A stretch of 64,000 bases of DNA from Glycomyces luteolus (GTDB taxonomy: Bacteria > Actinomycetota > Actinomycetes > Mycobacteriales > Micromonosporaceae). Positions 24,243 to 32,352 of this stretch are shown one piece after another. Location: NCBI RefSeq assembly GCF_027622875.1, contig NZ_JAPZVP010000005.1, positions 207,951 to 271,950 of the forward strand, read 5' to 3'. A program made the translations under genes and the position numbers. The stretch's first letter is position 1. Each line of letters begins with the position of its first letter. Under the pieces are notes generated by a model. The model was not told the origin of the DNA. It made no database searches and saw nothing but the letters and a program-made list of their open reading frames with translations.

Positions 24243-26936
24243 ATGTTGAGGAGACTCATGAGCACTGGTGCTGCCGCGGCGGTCGCCGCGACCGCCGTCA
24301 CCGGTCTCGCCACGCCGGCGGCCGGCGCCGAGCCTGAAGTGGTGGCGGTGGACTTCGCCGACCGCACCGGCGACTTCCGCGGCGGCGCGTCCGGCACGCT
24401 CTACGGCTTCGGCGACGAAGGCGCTCCCACCCAGTCGCTCATCAACGGCGCCCACATCACCAACTCGTCCCAGAAGGCGCCCTACGGGACCCAGCACCCG
24501 TCCGGCGACGCCATCAAGATCGAAGACGGCTTCTTCGCCAAGCACGGCGAGGACATGTACATCTACGTGCAGGACTACTACCCCGACTGGGCCTACCACG
24601 GCGGCAAGCGCCCCGGCGACACCCGCACCTACAACCTGGAGGACGGCACCTACACCGAAGGCGCGAACGGCGTCTGGGACTACCTCGAGGTCGTCGAGTT
24701 CGTCGCCGAGGCCGTCGCCACCGATTCCGACCGGCCCGAGGACTACGTCTTCATCCCCTACAACGAACCCGACGGCGGCAACTGGTACCCCGACTGGGCG
24801 AACCAGAAGGACCAGTTCCTCGCCGACTGGCAGGCCGCCTACGAGAAGATCCAGGAGGTCTGGGAGCGCCACGGCCTCGGCCACGCCCGCATCGGCGGCC
24901 CCGGCGACACCCGCTGGCAGCCCGAGCGCAGTGCCGACATCCTGGAGTTCGCGAAGGCCAACGGCTCCCTGCCGGACATCTTCATCTGGCATGAGCTGGG
25001 CATCAACAACCTCGGCTCGTACCGGCAGAACTTCGCCGACTACCGCGAACTCGAAGCGTCCCTGGGCCTCGACCCGATCCCGGTGAACATCACCGAGTAC
25101 GGGATGCTGCGCGACATGAGCGTCCCGGGCCAGCTCATCCAGTGGTTCACCATGTTCGAGGACACCAAGGTGGACGCCCAGACCGCGTACTGGAACTACG
25201 CGGGCAACCTCTCCGACAACACCGCCCGGCCGAACGGCGCGAACGCGGGCTGGTGGATGTTCAAGTGGTACGGCGACCTCGACGGCAGCGAGACCGTGCG
25301 CGTGACCCCGCCGACCCCGAACGGCGTCGACACCCTCCAGGGCATCGGCGCGGTCGACGACGCCAACCGCAGGGCCACCGTCCTCTGGGGAGGCACCGAC
25401 AGCGATGTGGCCCTTGACCTCAGCGGGCTCGACGAATCGGTGTTCGGGAACAAGGTCGACGTGGAGATCCGCGAGAACGCGCTCACCGGCGCCGAAGGCC
25501 TCGCCGACACCCCGCGCGTGATCGCCGCCTACGACGGGATCGAGCTCGAGGACGGTGAACTGCGGCTCGACGTGCCCACCTACGACCGGTACGCGGGCTA
25601 CCAGCTCGTCATCACCCCGAGCCAGAGCCGGGATGTGGAGGCCGACGCCGCCGCGCAGCCCTGGCGGGACTCGATCGAGGCCGAAAACATGGACCTCACC
25701 GCCGCGACCGTGTACACGCAAGACCCGAAGGCCAACGGCGGCTGGCAGTTCCTCGCCTCCGGCGGCAAGGACGTCGGCTCCTTCAACCAGGTCGGCTCCC
25801 GCGCCGAATGGACCGTCGAGGTCCCGCACGACGGCACCTACCGGCTCCAGGTGATCGGCGGCGCTCCCGGCGTCCCGGGCAGGCACGCGCTGTTCGTCGA
25901 CGACGCCTCGTCGGGCACGATCCAGTACGCGGCCGACCTGGCGCTCAACGCCAACAGCAGGTGGAAGTACCGCGGCAGCGCCGAACTGCTCGTCGACCTG
26001 ACCGCGGGCGGCCACACCCTGTCGATCCGCTCCAGCGCCGACGGGACCACCAGGCTCCCCAACTCGGACATCACCCTAGACAAGGTTTCACTGACCTCTG
26101 TGGAGGAAGGCGAACCCACGCTGTACCCGGCTTCGGGCTTCCGCCTCGAGGACGGCGCAGCGCTGAAGTGGAGCGGCAACTGCAAGGGCGGCGCGGCCAT
26201 CAGCGGCGACGGCCGAGCGGACCTGTACGCCACGGCGATCGAGACCGGCTACTACGACGTGCAGGTCGACTGGGCCTCGACCAAGGCCTCCTCGGTCGAG
26301 CTCACCGTGAACGGCGACACCGTCGCCGCAGTGGACGCCGATGCGGCCGGGAAGTGGCGCTCGAACGCCACGGTGCATCTCAACGAGGGCATCAACGAGA
26401 TCGAACTCCACTCCCCCGACGGCGCCGTCGTCCAGTCGCTCACCACTATCCGCGACCGCGCCGCCGATGACGCCGCGGTCACCGTCGAGGCCGAGGACAT
26501 GACGCTCCACGGCCAGGCCTCGATCACCACGCTCGCCGACAGCACCGGCACCAACGCCTCCGGGAACGCCTTCGCGGGCTGGATCGGCAACGGCACCGCC
26601 AATACCGTCGAGATCGCCCGCGACGGCTTCGCCGCCGCCGGGGACTACGACCTCACCGTCCACTACGCCAACGCCGAGACCTCCGGCCAGCACGACTACA
26701 ACCCGCAGGTCGTGGACCGGCTGCTCGAAGTCCAGGAGGGCACCGAGCAGGTGGGCCACGCGTACTTCCGCTACACGTACTCGTGGAACAGCTTCTCGCA
26801 GCGCACGATCCCGGTGACACTGTCCACTGCGGATGAGACGCTGCGGCTGGGCAACGCCGCCGCGTGGGCGCCGAACATCGACCGGGTCGTCATCGCCCCG
26901 CGCCTGATCGGCGAACCGACGACGGCCGCCCGCTAG
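24243..26936 (+). CDS. Secreted clan-A glycoside hydrolase with C-terminal carbohydrate-binding modules
   Basis: The 897-residue exported protein has a signal peptide ending about residue 29 (TPAAGA). The catalytic part (to about 380) is a GH-A clan barrel: acid/base Glu175 in IPYNEPDGGNWYPDW and nucleophile Glu285 in VNITEYG are correctly placed; YWNYAGNLSD and WWMFKWYG are aromatic subsite segments. A beta-sandwich follows, then two CBM6/35-like modules (about 465-630, starting DSIEAENMDL, and 735-890, starting TVEAEDMTLHG). It resembles GH39-like proteins, but I cannot fix the family. Start 24243 is supported by GAGAGGA. Shared LacI control with alpha-galactosidase suggests a galactose-bearing polymer. 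Confidence 0.75.
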   Translation: MLRRLMSTGAAAAVAATAVTGLATPAAGAEPEVVAVDFADRTGDFRGGASGTLYGFGDEGAPTQSLINGAHITNSSQKAPYGTQHPSGDAIKIEDGFFAKHGEDMYIYVQDYYPDWAYHGGKRPGDTRTYNLEDGTYTEGANGVWDYLEVVEFVAEAVATDSDRPEDYVFIPYNEPDGGNWYPDWANQKDQFLADWQAAYEKIQEVWERHGLGHARIGGPGDTRWQPERSADILEFAKANGSLPDIFIWHELGINNLGSYRQNFADYRELEASLGLDPIPVNITEYGMLRDMSVPGQLIQWFTMFEDTKVDAQTAYWNYAGNLSDNTARPNGANAGWWMFKWYGDLDGSETVRVTPPTPNGVDTLQGIGAVDDANRRATVLWGGTDSDVALDLSGLDESVFGNKVDVEIRENALTGAEGLADTPRVIAAYDGIELEDGELRLDVPTYDRYAGYQLVITPSQSRDVEADAAAQPWRDSIEAENMDLTAATVYTQDPKANGGWQFLASGGKDVGSFNQVGSRAEWTVEVPHDGTYRLQVIGGAPGVPGRHALFVDDASSGTIQYAADLALNANSRWKYRGSAELLVDLTAGGHTLSIRSSADGTTRLPNSDITLDKVSLTSVEEGEPTLYPASGFRLEDGAALKWSGNCKGGAAISGDGRADLYATAIETGYYDVQVDWASTKASSVELTVNGDTVAAVDADAAGKWRSNATVHLNEGINEIELHSPDGAVVQSLTTIRDRAADDAAVTVEAEDMTLHGQASITTLADSTGTNASGNAFAGWIGNGTANTVEIARDGFAAAGDYDLTVHYANAETSGQHDYNPQVVDRLLEVQEGTEQVGHAYFRYTYSWNSFSQRTIPVTLSTADETLRLGNAAAWAPNIDRVVIAPRLIGEPTTAAR

Positions 26937-26947
26937 CCGAACCAGAG

Positions 26948-26982
26948 CGAAGGCCCTGTGCGCGAACCGCACAGGGCCTTCG
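26948..26982. terminator. Bidirectional terminator
   Basis: CGAAGGCCCTGTGCG (26948-26962) pairs perfectly with CGCACAGGGCCTTCG (26968-26982) over loop CGAAC. It separates the convergent glycoside hydrolase and ribokinase genes. The A and T ends give it a T tract on neither strand, but the stem is strong. Confidence 0.8.
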
Positions 26983-27005
26983 TCGTATCGGCCCCGCGGG
27001 CTCGC

Positions 27006-27911
27006 TCAGGACGCCTGCAGCTTCCGCACCTCGTCCAGGGTCGGGATCGAGGGGCCCGCGCCCTTGCGCTGCACCGCGAGCGCCGAGGCGGCGGTCGCGA
27101 ACTCGGTGGCCGCGACGAGCGAGCGCTGGTCGGCCGTGCGGTCGAGCGAGGCGGCGAACGCGCCCACGAACACGTCGCCCGCCCCCGTCGTGTCCTTGAC
27201 CTCGACCGGGAACGACGGGATCTTGACCGGCTCGGTGCCGTGGCCGCCGACGAAGGCGCCTTCCGAGCCCAAGGTGATGACCACGTCGCAGCCGTGCGAG
27301 GTGAGGACCGACATCAGCGACCGCTCGCCGGTACCGGCGGGCTCGCCCGCGAGCTCCGCGGCCTCGTGCTCGTTGACGATGAGTATGTCGACCTCGCTGA
27401 GCAGCTCCTCGGGGAAGGCGCCGCTCGGCGCCGCGTTGAGGACCACGGTCGTGTCGGCGGCCCGCGCCGCGCGGATCGCGGCGGTCACGGTCGGCAGCGG
27501 CGTCTCGAGCTGCACGACCATGACGTCGGCGGCGGCGATCTCGGCGAGTTCGGCCTCGGTGAGGTCCACGAGGTGGGCGTTCGCGCCCGAGTTCACCACG
27601 ATCGAGTTCTCGCCCTTGCGGTCCACGAAGATCACGGCGGTGCCGGTCGGCGCCTCCACGCGGCGGGCGAGCAGCGTGATGCCCGCGTCCCGGGCCTGCT
27701 CGGCGAGCGCGTCGGCCGCCGCGTCATCCCCGAGCGCGGCGATGAAGCGCGTCTCGGCCCCGGCGCGGGCGGCCGCGATCGCCTGGTTGTTGCCCTTGCC
27801 GCCGGGGAAGGAGGCGAGTCCGCGCGAGAGCACCGTCTCGCCCGGAGCGGGGATGCGCTCGACCTCGTAGACGAGGTCGAGGTTCGCGCTTCCGATGACG
27901 ACCACGCTCAT
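27006..27911 (-). CDS. rbsK: Ribokinase (PfkB family)
   Basis: The 301-residue cytoplasmic kinase phosphorylates ribose (or a similar pentose) at O5 using ATP. PfkB signature 1 is FPGGKGNNQAIAAARAG (residues about 35-51) and signature 2 is DTTGAGDVFVGAFAASL, whose Asp is the catalytic base. VIGSANLDLVYEVERIPAPGET at the N-terminus matches ribokinases closely. It stands alone, without ribose transporter genes nearby. The start is ATG 27911. Assignment to ribose rather than another pentose or nucleoside rests on overall similarity. Confidence 0.85.
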   Translation of the reverse strand: MSVVVIGSANLDLVYEVERIPAPGETVLSRGLASFPGGKGNNQAIAAARAGAETRFIAALGDDAAADALAEQARDAGITLLARRVEAPTGTAVIFVDRKGENSIVVNSGANAHLVDLTEAELAEIAAADVMVVQLETPLPTVTAAIRAARAADTTVVLNAAPSGAFPEELLSEVDILIVNEHEAAELAGEPAGTGERSLMSVLTSHGCDVVITLGSEGAFVGGHGTEPVKIPSFPVEVKDTTGAGDVFVGAFAASLDRTADQRSLVAATEFATAASALAVQRKGAGPSIPTLDEVRKLQAS

Positions 27912-28020
27912 GTTGCCTGCCTCCACAGTCCGAATCACTGGGGCGGTGGTACCCGCCCATGCGAAGCCTGACACAGGTGCTCGCGGGCGGTCGCGGAGTC
28001 GGCCGATCCAGTGATCCGGG

Positions 28021-29439
28021 TCAGCCGCCGAGCGGCATCACCCGGGCGATCTGGATCGTGCCCTCGCCGCCCGCGGCCGGGTAGGCGACGCTGCCGTCGT
28101 CGTAGGCCTTGAACGCCTGGTAGTCGTGGTCGGGCACGTCGATGTCGAACGCCTCGCCCACGACGTCACCGGTTCCGGAGTCGTGGACTTGGGCGCGCAT
28201 GCCGTCGCCGTCCTCCCAGACGAGCAGCATGTGCGTCGACCCGTAGGTGACGAGGTGCGGGTGGGCGGCCTCGATCCCGGGATCGACGCTGGCGCCGCCG
28301 GGCTCGAAGTGCTCGAGGCGGACCTGACCGCCCTGGCTCCAGGCGGTCCAGTAGCGCGGGCCGTCGCTTGCGAGGACGAGGTCGCCGCCGAAGAGGGTGC
28401 CGTCGCAGGTCCCTTCGGCAACGGTCTCGTACGGGTCGGGCTGGGCGATCCGGCACTCGTTGTCGGTGGCGCAGACCATCGCGAACGTTTCCTGGCTCGG
28501 ATCCCAGACGATGCGGGTGGTCCAGCTGTGGCTGCAGCCGACCTCGAAACTGTCGGCGTGGTCGACGAGGTTCCCGTCCGCGTCGACCACCTGCATGCGG
28601 TCGCCCTGGTGGATGTCCACGCAGTCGCCGTTGGCGACGGTGATCGCGACGCCGAAGTAGGCCGCATAGTTCTCGCCGTCGGTCGCGAGCCGGCCGTGGT
28701 GCTGGTACCACCAGACGAACCGCGCGCCGTCGTCGTAGCCGTCGAGGCCGTCGCCGAGGTTGGTGACCTGGCGTTCCCAGACCTGGTTGCCGTCGTTGTC
28801 GAAGCGCACCAAGTGCATCGTGTTGCAGGGGCTCGACTCCCCGCCGCACAGCGGGCCGTCCCCGCATTCGCCTTCGCGGGTCACGAGGACCACGACGCCG
28901 TTCGCATCGGCTTGCACGTCCTGCAGGTCGAGGCCCTCGAACGCGATCGGGTCGCCTTCGAGCCGGTCCTCGCAGTCGAGCTTGCCGAGGTGGATCTTGT
29001 CGTCGGTCCCGACCCAGGCGAGCCAGGACCCGCCGGGCCTCGCCGCGATGGCCATGGGCAGGCGGTCGGTGTCGCCCTCCTGCCCGTTGCCGATGACGCC
29101 GCCTCCGGTGTCCACTTCGGTGATCGTGACTTCCGGTGTGCCGCTGGGCACCCGGTCGCAGTCACCGGCCGCTTCGGGCGATGGTGATGCGGAGGGCCCG
29201 GGGAGCGCGGCCGCGTCGGGAGCCGCTTCGGTGGTCGAGGCGGTTTCGGAGGCGCTCGTCGGGGAGGACGCCGCCTCGTCGGAGGGCTCCGGGTCGGTGG
29301 ACGGGAACGCCAGGGCCGTGGCCACCGTCGTTCCCGCGAACAGTGCGGCCGCGGCGGCGGCCACTATGGAGACGCGTTTCCAGTTCGCCAAGCGGGGCTT
29401 CCGTTCATCGGAAGCCGGAGATTGCGAAGGCTTACTCAT
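28021..29439 (-). CDS. Membrane-anchored extracellular hypothetical protein
   Basis: The 472-residue protein has a short cytoplasmic basic segment, one hydrophobic helix (residues about 22-45, VSIVAAAAAALFAGTTVATA), a Ser/Thr/Ala/Pro-rich linker (50-95), then a large extracellular domain rich in beta strands and cysteines. Recurrent WxAWVG, VWWYQHHG and YWTAWSQG segments suggest a beta-propeller. It has no catalytic motif I recognise. I start it at ATG 29439, since the longer frame crosses the promoter. It is divergent from an exported metalloprotease, with palindromes between. Confidence 0.6.
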   Translation of the reverse strand: MSKPSQSPASDERKPRLANWKRVSIVAAAAAALFAGTTVATALAFPSTDPEPSDEAASSPTSASETASTTEAAPDAAALPGPSASPSPEAAGDCDRVPSGTPEVTITEVDTGGGVIGNGQEGDTDRLPMAIAARPGGSWLAWVGTDDKIHLGKLDCEDRLEGDPIAFEGLDLQDVQADANGVVVLVTREGECGDGPLCGGESSPCNTMHLVRFDNDGNQVWERQVTNLGDGLDGYDDGARFVWWYQHHGRLATDGENYAAYFGVAITVANGDCVDIHQGDRMQVVDADGNLVDHADSFEVGCSHSWTTRIVWDPSQETFAMVCATDNECRIAQPDPYETVAEGTCDGTLFGGDLVLASDGPRYWTAWSQGGQVRLEHFEPGGASVDPGIEAAHPHLVTYGSTHMLLVWEDGDGMRAQVHDSGTGDVVGEAFDIDVPDHDYQAFKAYDDGSVAYPAAGGEGTIQIARVMPLGG

Positions 29440-29556
29440 GCCGGTTTCGTCCTTCGATATGCCCACGGGCGGCCCGAGGCCGCCGATGGAATGTGGATCT
29501 AGCAAGCCGACCCTACCCACAGCGCGAGGACCGCTCGCACGGTGCCGGGCTTCCAA

Positions 29557-29649
29557 GTTTCGGAAACTATAGATGGGAGTCTATGGATTGACCGACTCCG
29601 GTGCGGGCCATAGTATGGCGAAAAGGTCATCCGAAAACCTTTTCGGATG
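29557..29649. promoter_or_regulatory. Intergenic palindromes and promoter of the metalloprotease gene
   Basis: Three elements are visible. GTTTCGGAAAC (29557-29567) is an 11-base palindrome whose reverse complement recurs at 32273-32283. A plus-strand promoter TTGACC (29588-29593), 17 bases, TAGTAT (29611-29616) fits the metalloprotease gene. CATCCGAAAACCTTTTCGGATG lies at 29628-29649: ten-base perfect arms around CC, just downstream of the predicted start of transcription, so it could be an operator or a hairpin in the leader. Confidence 0.55.
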
Positions 29650-29697
29650 TTTCGGGTGGCTACCGGCCTTACCTGCCGACACTCACGGAGGTATGCA

Positions 29698-30408
29698 ATG
29701 CAAGAACGGCAATCGTCGACCCGGTTCTCGCGGCGCGCCGCGCTGCTCGGCGCAGTCGCCGCACCGGCGGCGGGGGCGCTCGGCTCCCTCGCGTTCGCAG
29801 AAGGCGCGAGCGCCGCCCCGCCGAACGGCACGGTCCGCGTCTACTGGCTGCGGCCCACGGACGTGCCGTACGACCAGGGGTACCCGGACGGGATCGCGAA
29901 CGTCATGCGCGAGACCCAGCGCTACTACCGGCAGGAGCTCGGCGTCACCTTCAAGCTCAACGACCCGGTGGTGGAAGTCGTTGCGGGAGAACACGACGCG
30001 GCCTGGTACGAGAACACGCCCAACGGCGGCGAGGAGTACTGGTGGGTGGTGTTCAACATGCAGCAGGAGCTCATGCGCAGGCTCGGCCTGAACGCGCCCG
30101 ACAGGCGGTGGATCAACATCGGCGAGATCAGCGCCGAGAAGGAGGGCGTCTCCGGCGGGGGCGGTGGCGGCGGCTGGGCGATCCTGTCCGGCCACGACGC
30201 CGACGGCGCGGCGGGCCTCGGCGGCGATATGAACCGCTGGTACGGCGGGATGGTGCACGAGATGGGCCACGCCCTCGGCCTGCCCGACTCCACTTACACG
30301 GACGGCACCCCGATGTCGGCGTCGTTCTACTCGTACCCGAACTGCCACTTCAACGACCAGCAGAAGAACGGCATCCGCAACGGACCGTACGGGAGCTTCC
30401 TGTCGTAG
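29698..30408 (+). CDS. Tat-exported zinc metalloprotease (HExxHxxGxxD)
   Basis: The 236-residue protein has a twin-arginine signal (FSRRAALLGAV, residues 10-20; cleavage near ASA 40). The zinc site is HEMGHALGLPD (187-197: His187, His191, Asp197 as ligands, Glu188 catalytic), the metzincin-type signature, with a Met (PMSASF, about residue 206) that may be the Met-turn. I cannot place it in a named peptidase family. ATG 29698 is fixed by ACGGAGGT. Pairing of Tat export with a metal cofactor is common. A similar catalytic motif occurs in the CBM2 protease at the end of the window. Confidence 0.75.
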   Translation: MQERQSSTRFSRRAALLGAVAAPAAGALGSLAFAEGASAAPPNGTVRVYWLRPTDVPYDQGYPDGIANVMRETQRYYRQELGVTFKLNDPVVEVVAGEHDAAWYENTPNGGEEYWWVVFNMQQELMRRLGLNAPDRRWINIGEISAEKEGVSGGGGGGGWAILSGHDADGAAGLGGDMNRWYGGMVHEMGHALGLPDSTYTDGTPMSASFYSYPNCHFNDQQKNGIRNGPYGSFLS

Positions 30409-30424
30409 CGGCAAGGGATCGAGT

Positions 30425-30453
30425 GCGCCGCACAGGCACGGCCTGTGCGGCGC
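30425..30453. terminator. Bidirectional terminator
   Basis: GCGCCGCACAGGC (30425-30437) and GCCTGTGCGGCGC (30441-30453) form a perfect 13-base stem with loop ACG, between the convergent metalloprotease and kinase genes. Confidence 0.75.
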
Positions 30454-30530
30454 GATCGTGGCGTGAACTGGTCCGGCGCCGCATCGCGCCTGGGCGCGCG
30501 AATCCCGCCTGCCGCGTTCCACGTTCCGCC

Positions 30531-32039
30531 CTAGCAGTTGCCGTCCGCGAATTCGAGGTACGTCAAGGTGATCGGGGTGTCGTAGTCGGTCGGGCTGCCG
30601 GGGTCCGGGTCCTGGTAGAGGACACTGCATTCGGTCTGGCCGTTGTCCGGGTCGTTCGAGTCCGGCACCAGCGATACCTTCTCCCAGCCTTGGGACACGA
30701 GTTCGTCCCTGGCGTCGATGTAGTCGATGCCGCGCACGTCGGGGAGGTTCGGCGGACTGCCCTCGACCGTGCCCGAATCGTCCTCGGTGGAGCCTTGAGA
30801 CGGCTCGTTCTCATCCTCGCCGCCTATGGCCTCCTCGGCGCCGCCGTCGTCAGCAGGCTCGGTCGTCTTCCCGTCGGCCTCGGCCGCAGCGGTGCTCGTG
30901 GTCTCCGAAGCGGACGGTCCCGGGGTCGAGGTGGCGGCCGCCGCCGGTGCCCTTTCGCTGGCGGAGGATGCGCCTTCGACCGCGAGCGTGCCCTGTTCGC
31001 CGCCGCCGTCTCCGGCCTCGCTGAACCAGGGCGAGAGCATCACGGCCGCGGCGGCGGCCACGATCGCGACGGCAGCGGTGGGCATGATGACCATGAGCCG
31101 CTTGCGCTTGGAGGGCCGGGGCGGGAGCACCGGAGCCGGGAACGGATGCGGGCCGGTCGGCGCGGGCATCGCCGGGGCCGGTGCGAAGAGGGCGGGGTCG
31201 GCATGGGGCTCTTCAGGGTGCTCGGCGGCACGGAGGCCCGCTTCGGCGAAGGCCGATGCCGAATTCCAGCGGTTCTCGGGGCTCTTGGCGAGGGCTTGGA
31301 AGACAACTGCGGCGGGCGCGGGCGGCACCGTCTCCGGGAACTGGGGCGGGGGCTGGTTCAGGTGTCCGTTGAGGATCGTCCCGGCCGTGTCGCCGGTGAA
31401 CGGCGGTGTCCCTGCGAGACATTCGTAGGCGACCGCGCCGAGCGAGTAGACATCGGTGGCGATGGTGAGTTCATGGCCTTCGAGCTGCTCGGGCGAGGCG
31501 TAGTAGAGGGTGCCCAGGAGCAGGCCCGACTCGGTGATGGCCGTGCGCCCGGCCGAGAGGGCGATGCCGAAGTCCACCAGGACCGCGCGGCCGCGCTCGT
31601 CGAGGATGATGTTGGCGGGCTTGACGTCTCGGTGGATGATGCCCGCCTCGTGGGCGGCCTGCAGGGCCCCGGCGACTTGGGCGCACAGGCGCATCGCCTC
31701 GGCCGGGTCCATCGGACCGCCGAGCAGGACCTCCGCCAGGGAGCGGCCCTCGATCAGCTCCATCACGAGGTAGGAGAGGATCGCACCCTGCTCGTCGGCC
31801 GTCTCGCCGTAGTCGTGGAGGGCGGCGATGCCGTTGTGACGCAGGGAGGCCACGGCCTGCGCCTCGTGCTCGAAGCGGGCGCGGGCGTTCTCGTCGCGTT
31901 CGAAGCCGGACTTCAGGATCTTGACGGCCACCGCCCGCTTGAGGCGGGTGTCGAAGCCGCGCCACACGGTGCCCATCCCGCCGGAGGCGATCGGCGCGTC
32001 GAGTCGATAGCGGCCCACGATCAGCGATCCGGGTTCCAC
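30531..32039 (-). CDS. Transmembrane Ser/Thr protein kinase with PASTA-like domain
   Basis: This is a 502-residue Hanks-type kinase. The N-terminal cytoplasmic kinase domain has the Gly loop SGGMGTVWRG, Lys40, catalytic loop HRDVKPANI (Asp138), DFG (Asp156) and SPEQ. A Pro/Ala linker, a single transmembrane helix (about 310-332), an acidic Ser/Thr-rich extracellular stretch and one C-terminal PASTA-like domain (about 425-500, LPDVRGIDYIDARDELVSQGW) follow. PASTA domains in this family sense muropeptides or cell-wall fragments; with one repeat it is smaller than PknB. I prefer GTG 32039, which has GAGG upstream, over TTG 32054. It is not beside division genes, so it is an accessory kinase. Confidence 0.85.
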   Translation of the reverse strand: MEPGSLIVGRYRLDAPIASGGMGTVWRGFDTRLKRAVAVKILKSGFERDENARARFEHEAQAVASLRHNGIAALHDYGETADEQGAILSYLVMELIEGRSLAEVLLGGPMDPAEAMRLCAQVAGALQAAHEAGIIHRDVKPANIILDERGRAVLVDFGIALSAGRTAITESGLLLGTLYYASPEQLEGHELTIATDVYSLGAVAYECLAGTPPFTGDTAGTILNGHLNQPPPQFPETVPPAPAAVVFQALAKSPENRWNSASAFAEAGLRAAEHPEEPHADPALFAPAPAMPAPTGPHPFPAPVLPPRPSKRKRLMVIMPTAAVAIVAAAAAVMLSPWFSEAGDGGGEQGTLAVEGASSASERAPAAAATSTPGPSASETTSTAAAEADGKTTEPADDGGAEEAIGGEDENEPSQGSTEDDSGTVEGSPPNLPDVRGIDYIDARDELVSQGWEKVSLVPDSNDPDNGQTECSVLYQDPDPGSPTDYDTPITLTYLEFADGNC

Positions 32040-32221
32040 GGCTGCACCTCGCAACGGGCTCAGGGGTGGGCAGGGCGGTCAATGCCCAACAATCCTAGGC
32101 GATCCCAGCCCGCCGGAGAGGGCCCGCGGGCGTCCGCCTCCGTCCCGGACAGCGCGCGTTCCGAGCGCGTTCCCGAACCGGTCAAGCAGACCGGCTGGGT
32201 CCGGATCAGGGATTGCAGCCG
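32040..32221. other. Intergenic region between kinase and GH26 genes (left part)
   Basis: This is part of the 313-base gap between divergent genes. No coding sequence is seen. It should contain the kinase promoter, but I found no clear hexamers. The GH26 promoter is listed separately. Confidence 0.4.
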
Positions 32222-32283
32222 TTGACATCGATGAATACCTATGGATATTCTGTAATCGGCTTAACCGATTCAGTTTCCGAAAC
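32222..32283 (+). promoter_or_regulatory. GH26 mannanase promoter with two operator palindromes
   Basis: TTGACA (32222-32227), 18 bases, TATTCT (32246-32251) is an unusually good promoter for this genome. Right at the expected transcription start lies AATCGGCTTAACCGATT (32254-32270, six-base arms), and then GTTTCCGAAAC (32273-32283), the reverse complement of the element at 29557. The layout indicates repression by a LacI- or ROK-type protein. Confidence 0.65.
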
Positions 32284-32352
32284 CCCAGGTCGTAGCCGCA
32301 TACCGGATCCAACCCTCTCCTGCGAGGGCTCTTCGTTCCAAAGGAGACGCAA

